Source: CAYTAP01 sp964435775
Lineage (GTDB): Bacteria; Planctomycetota; Phycisphaerae; Tepidisphaerales; Tepidisphaeraceae
DNA length: 29,980 nucleotides
Assembly: GCA_964435775.1 (NCBI GenBank)
Contig: CAYTAP010000034.1
Location: 1-29,980 of the forward strand
Reading direction: 5' to 3'
Shown: positions 28,563 through 29,980 of the stretch, one piece after another
Numbering within the stretch: position 1 is the first letter of the stretch
How the letters are laid out: the number at the start of each line of letters is the position of its first letter
Translations under genes and position numbers: made by a program
Notes under the pieces: generated by a model
Seen by the model: the letters and a program-made list of their open reading frames with translations, nothing else
What the model was told of the DNA's origin: nothing
The model's database searches: none

Positions 28563-29933
28563 ATGATGACCGCGCTTCGATCCATCTGTCGGTTCGTTTG
28601 TCTCGGCGGCGCGATGATGCTGGCCGGGGGATGCGCATCGGATCAGAAAATCGCGCAGGCGGTGACGGAGTATCACGCAGCCGACTATGTTCAGGCGGCG
28701 AAGATTCTCGAGCCGCTGGCCGAAGAGACGGATGAAAACTTTGTCCTCAACAACCTGCGCCTGGGGTCCTGTTGGCTGGCGGCGCAACACCTCGATGATT
28801 CGCAGCGCGCCTTTCTCAAAGCCTACGAGGTGATCAACAGCCTCGGCGTCAACGACGGCGGGCGAACCCTCGGCGCGGTCCTTGTCAGCGAAAACATCAA
28901 AATCTGGAAGGGCGAGCCGTTCGAGCGCGCGATGGCCAATTTCTATCTTGGCCTCACCTTCTATATCCAGCGCGACTACGCCAACGCCCGCGGCGCATTT
29001 GAGAACGCGCTGTTCAAGCTCAAGGACTATGATCCCGACAAGGACAAGGATGTCGGCGACCTGGAAAACCGCTTCGCCCTGGCGCAATTGATGCTGGCGA
29101 AAAGCTGGCAGCGACTGGGACGGGAGGATCAGGCGAAGTCCTATTTCGACACCGTGGCCGGCGATCACCCGGAGCTGGCGGAACTGGCCGATCCAGTGGT
29201 CAACGCGCGCTCCAACGTGCTGCTGGTTGTTGATTATGGATATGGTCCACAGAAGGTGCGCAAAGCGAGCGGCGACATTCTCGGTTTCGCGCCCACGCCG
29301 GCGCAAGCCGGATCGATTCCCCGCCCGCAGGTGATTGTCGATGACCAGGCGCTGGCGGTGGCTGATCTGGCCCGGCCGACGATTGACCTGCTCGCTCTCG
29401 CGCAGCAGCGGCGGTGGCAGAGCATCGACACGATCCGGACGATCAAATCGGCGCTGGGGTCGGGGCTGATCATCGCGGGGGGGTATGAAGGGCTTCGCAA
29501 ACATTCCAATCCCGAAGCCTCCGTCGCGCTGATCGCGGCCGGGCTGCTGTTGAAAGCGACCAGTCAGGCGGACATCCGCCAATGGGAGATGCTGCCCCGA
29601 ACGACGTTCCTGATCCCGCTGTCATTGCCGCCGGGCGACCACCGGATTACGCTCACCTTTCCCGATGGACTTCGTCAGACTTGGCTGAATCTCCCCGTTT
29701 CCCCCGGGCAGGAATCGACCTACTACCTCCGCATGCAGCGGTCGAGCCCAGGGCCGTACTCTTGGCCGCCGCAAGACCCGCCGCCATTCGCCGCGCCTAC
29801 AGGACAATCACATTTCCGCGTTTCTCCCTCCCCCGCGTACTCGCGGGGGAGGGTTGGGGAGGGGGTCCGCCATTTTTCGCACGAAGCCCCCCCCCCCCCC
29901 CCCCCCCCCGCCGCCCGGGAGCGGGGGGGATAA
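28563..29933 (+). CDS. TPR-containing lipoprotein (COG3014-like), C-terminus unreliable
   Basis: About 456 aa. The signal MMTALRSICRFVCLGGAMMLAGGC has lipobox LAGGC. It is followed by helical TPR-like repeats (AAKILEPLAEETDENFVLNNLRLG, MANFYLGLTFYIQRDYANARGAFENAL, LMLAKSWQRLGREDQAKSYFDTV). A short hydrophobic segment (SALGSGLIIAGGYEG, ASVALIAAGLLL) and a beta-rich end (FLIPLSLPPGDHRITLTF) come next. From memory, lipoproteins of this layout accompany lpoB and ycfL genes in other Gram-negatives, which fits the neighbours. ATG 28563 is chosen over the TTG at 28542. The last 40 or so codons run through a family-2 palindrome (29826-29867) and a 23-C homopolymer, so the true C-terminus cannot be trusted. 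Confidence 0.75.
   Translation: MMTALRSICRFVCLGGAMMLAGGCASDQKIAQAVTEYHAADYVQAAKILEPLAEETDENFVLNNLRLGSCWLAAQHLDDSQRAFLKAYEVINSLGVNDGGRTLGAVLVSENIKIWKGEPFERAMANFYLGLTFYIQRDYANARGAFENALFKLKDYDPDKDKDVGDLENRFALAQLMLAKSWQRLGREDQAKSYFDTVAGDHPELAELADPVVNARSNVLLVVDYGYGPQKVRKASGDILGFAPTPAQAGSIPRPQVIVDDQALAVADLARPTIDLLALAQQRRWQSIDTIRTIKSALGSGLIIAGGYEGLRKHSNPEASVALIAAGLLLKATSQADIRQWEMLPRTTFLIPLSLPPGDHRITLTFPDGLRQTWLNLPVSPGQESTYYLRMQRSSPGPYSWPPQDPPPFAAPTGQSHFRVSPSPAYSRGRVGEGVRHFSHEAPPPPPPPAARERGG
29826..29867. repeat. GC-rich palindrome, family 2, near the window end
   Basis: CCCTCCCCCGCG (29826-29837) pairs with CGCGGGGGAGGG (29842-29853), followed by the GGGGAGGGGGTC flank also seen at 132-143. It is read in frame by the last gene. 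Confidence 0.85.
29887..29909. repeat. 23-base poly-C tract
   Basis: An uninterrupted run of 23 C, 71 bp before the window end, followed by G-rich low-complexity sequence. It probably reflects poor sequence or assembly at a contig edge. 29934-29980 holds no recognisable feature. Confidence 0.9.
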
Positions 29934-29980
29934 AAGAGGGAGGGTAGCACCAAAAATTGGTGGTGGGGGGCTGCGACGGC

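Overview
The window looks like a chromosomal segment from a Gram-negative, GC-rich bacterium of the PVC group, most likely a planctomycete of the Phycisphaerae type. The basis is a combination of markers rather than any rRNA. There are two prepilin-like proteins with a C-terminal FVDGH tail, two PEP-CTERM proteins, many lipoproteins, a LacI-family regulator next to exported glycosidases, and abundant short palindromic and heptamer repeats. No exosortase, transposase, CRISPR array, tRNA or rRNA was seen.

Layout. (1) 1-3584: two GC-rich palindromes, then a + strand CzcA/CusA-type heavy-metal RND pump. (2) 3559-19314, all on the - strand: a carbohydrate locus read from right to left. It runs LacI regulator, prepilin-like protein, 200-aa membrane protein, second prepilin-like protein, PEP-CTERM protein, four tandem paralogues of a secreted DUF5060-type glycoside hydrolase-like protein (731-756 aa), and an exported AGE-family sugar epimerase. 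(3) 19460-24192, - strand: CDF cation transporter, ThiD, a large PEP-CTERM beta-repeat protein and a CopZ-like HMA protein. (4) 24439-25224, + strand: inositol-monophosphatase-like phosphatase. (5) 25300-29933: a lipoprotein cluster with a YcfL-like protein, a CsgG/LpoB-like protein, two tandem LpoB-like proteins and a TPR lipoprotein, partly divergent around 26830-27138. The last 100 bp hold a 23-C homopolymer and are probably of poor quality.

How the genes fit together. The most interesting part is region 2. The palindrome ACAAGTACTTGT occurs on the predicted transcription start of both prepilin-like genes, and a degenerate copy lies directly upstream of the LacI-gene promoter. This suggests a small regulon in which a sugar-responsive repressor controls surface or export proteins encoded with secreted hydrolases and an exported epimerase. 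Three of the four hydrolase copies lack the Asn that normally precedes the clan GH-A acid/base Glu.

A second theme is repeat invasion. A nested-palindrome family (GTAGGG...CCCTAC) fills most intergenic gaps and supplies the TAG stop codon of three hydrolase genes. A (GGATGAA)n heptamer repeat is translated as the same peptide (SSFILHPSS) in two unrelated proteins.
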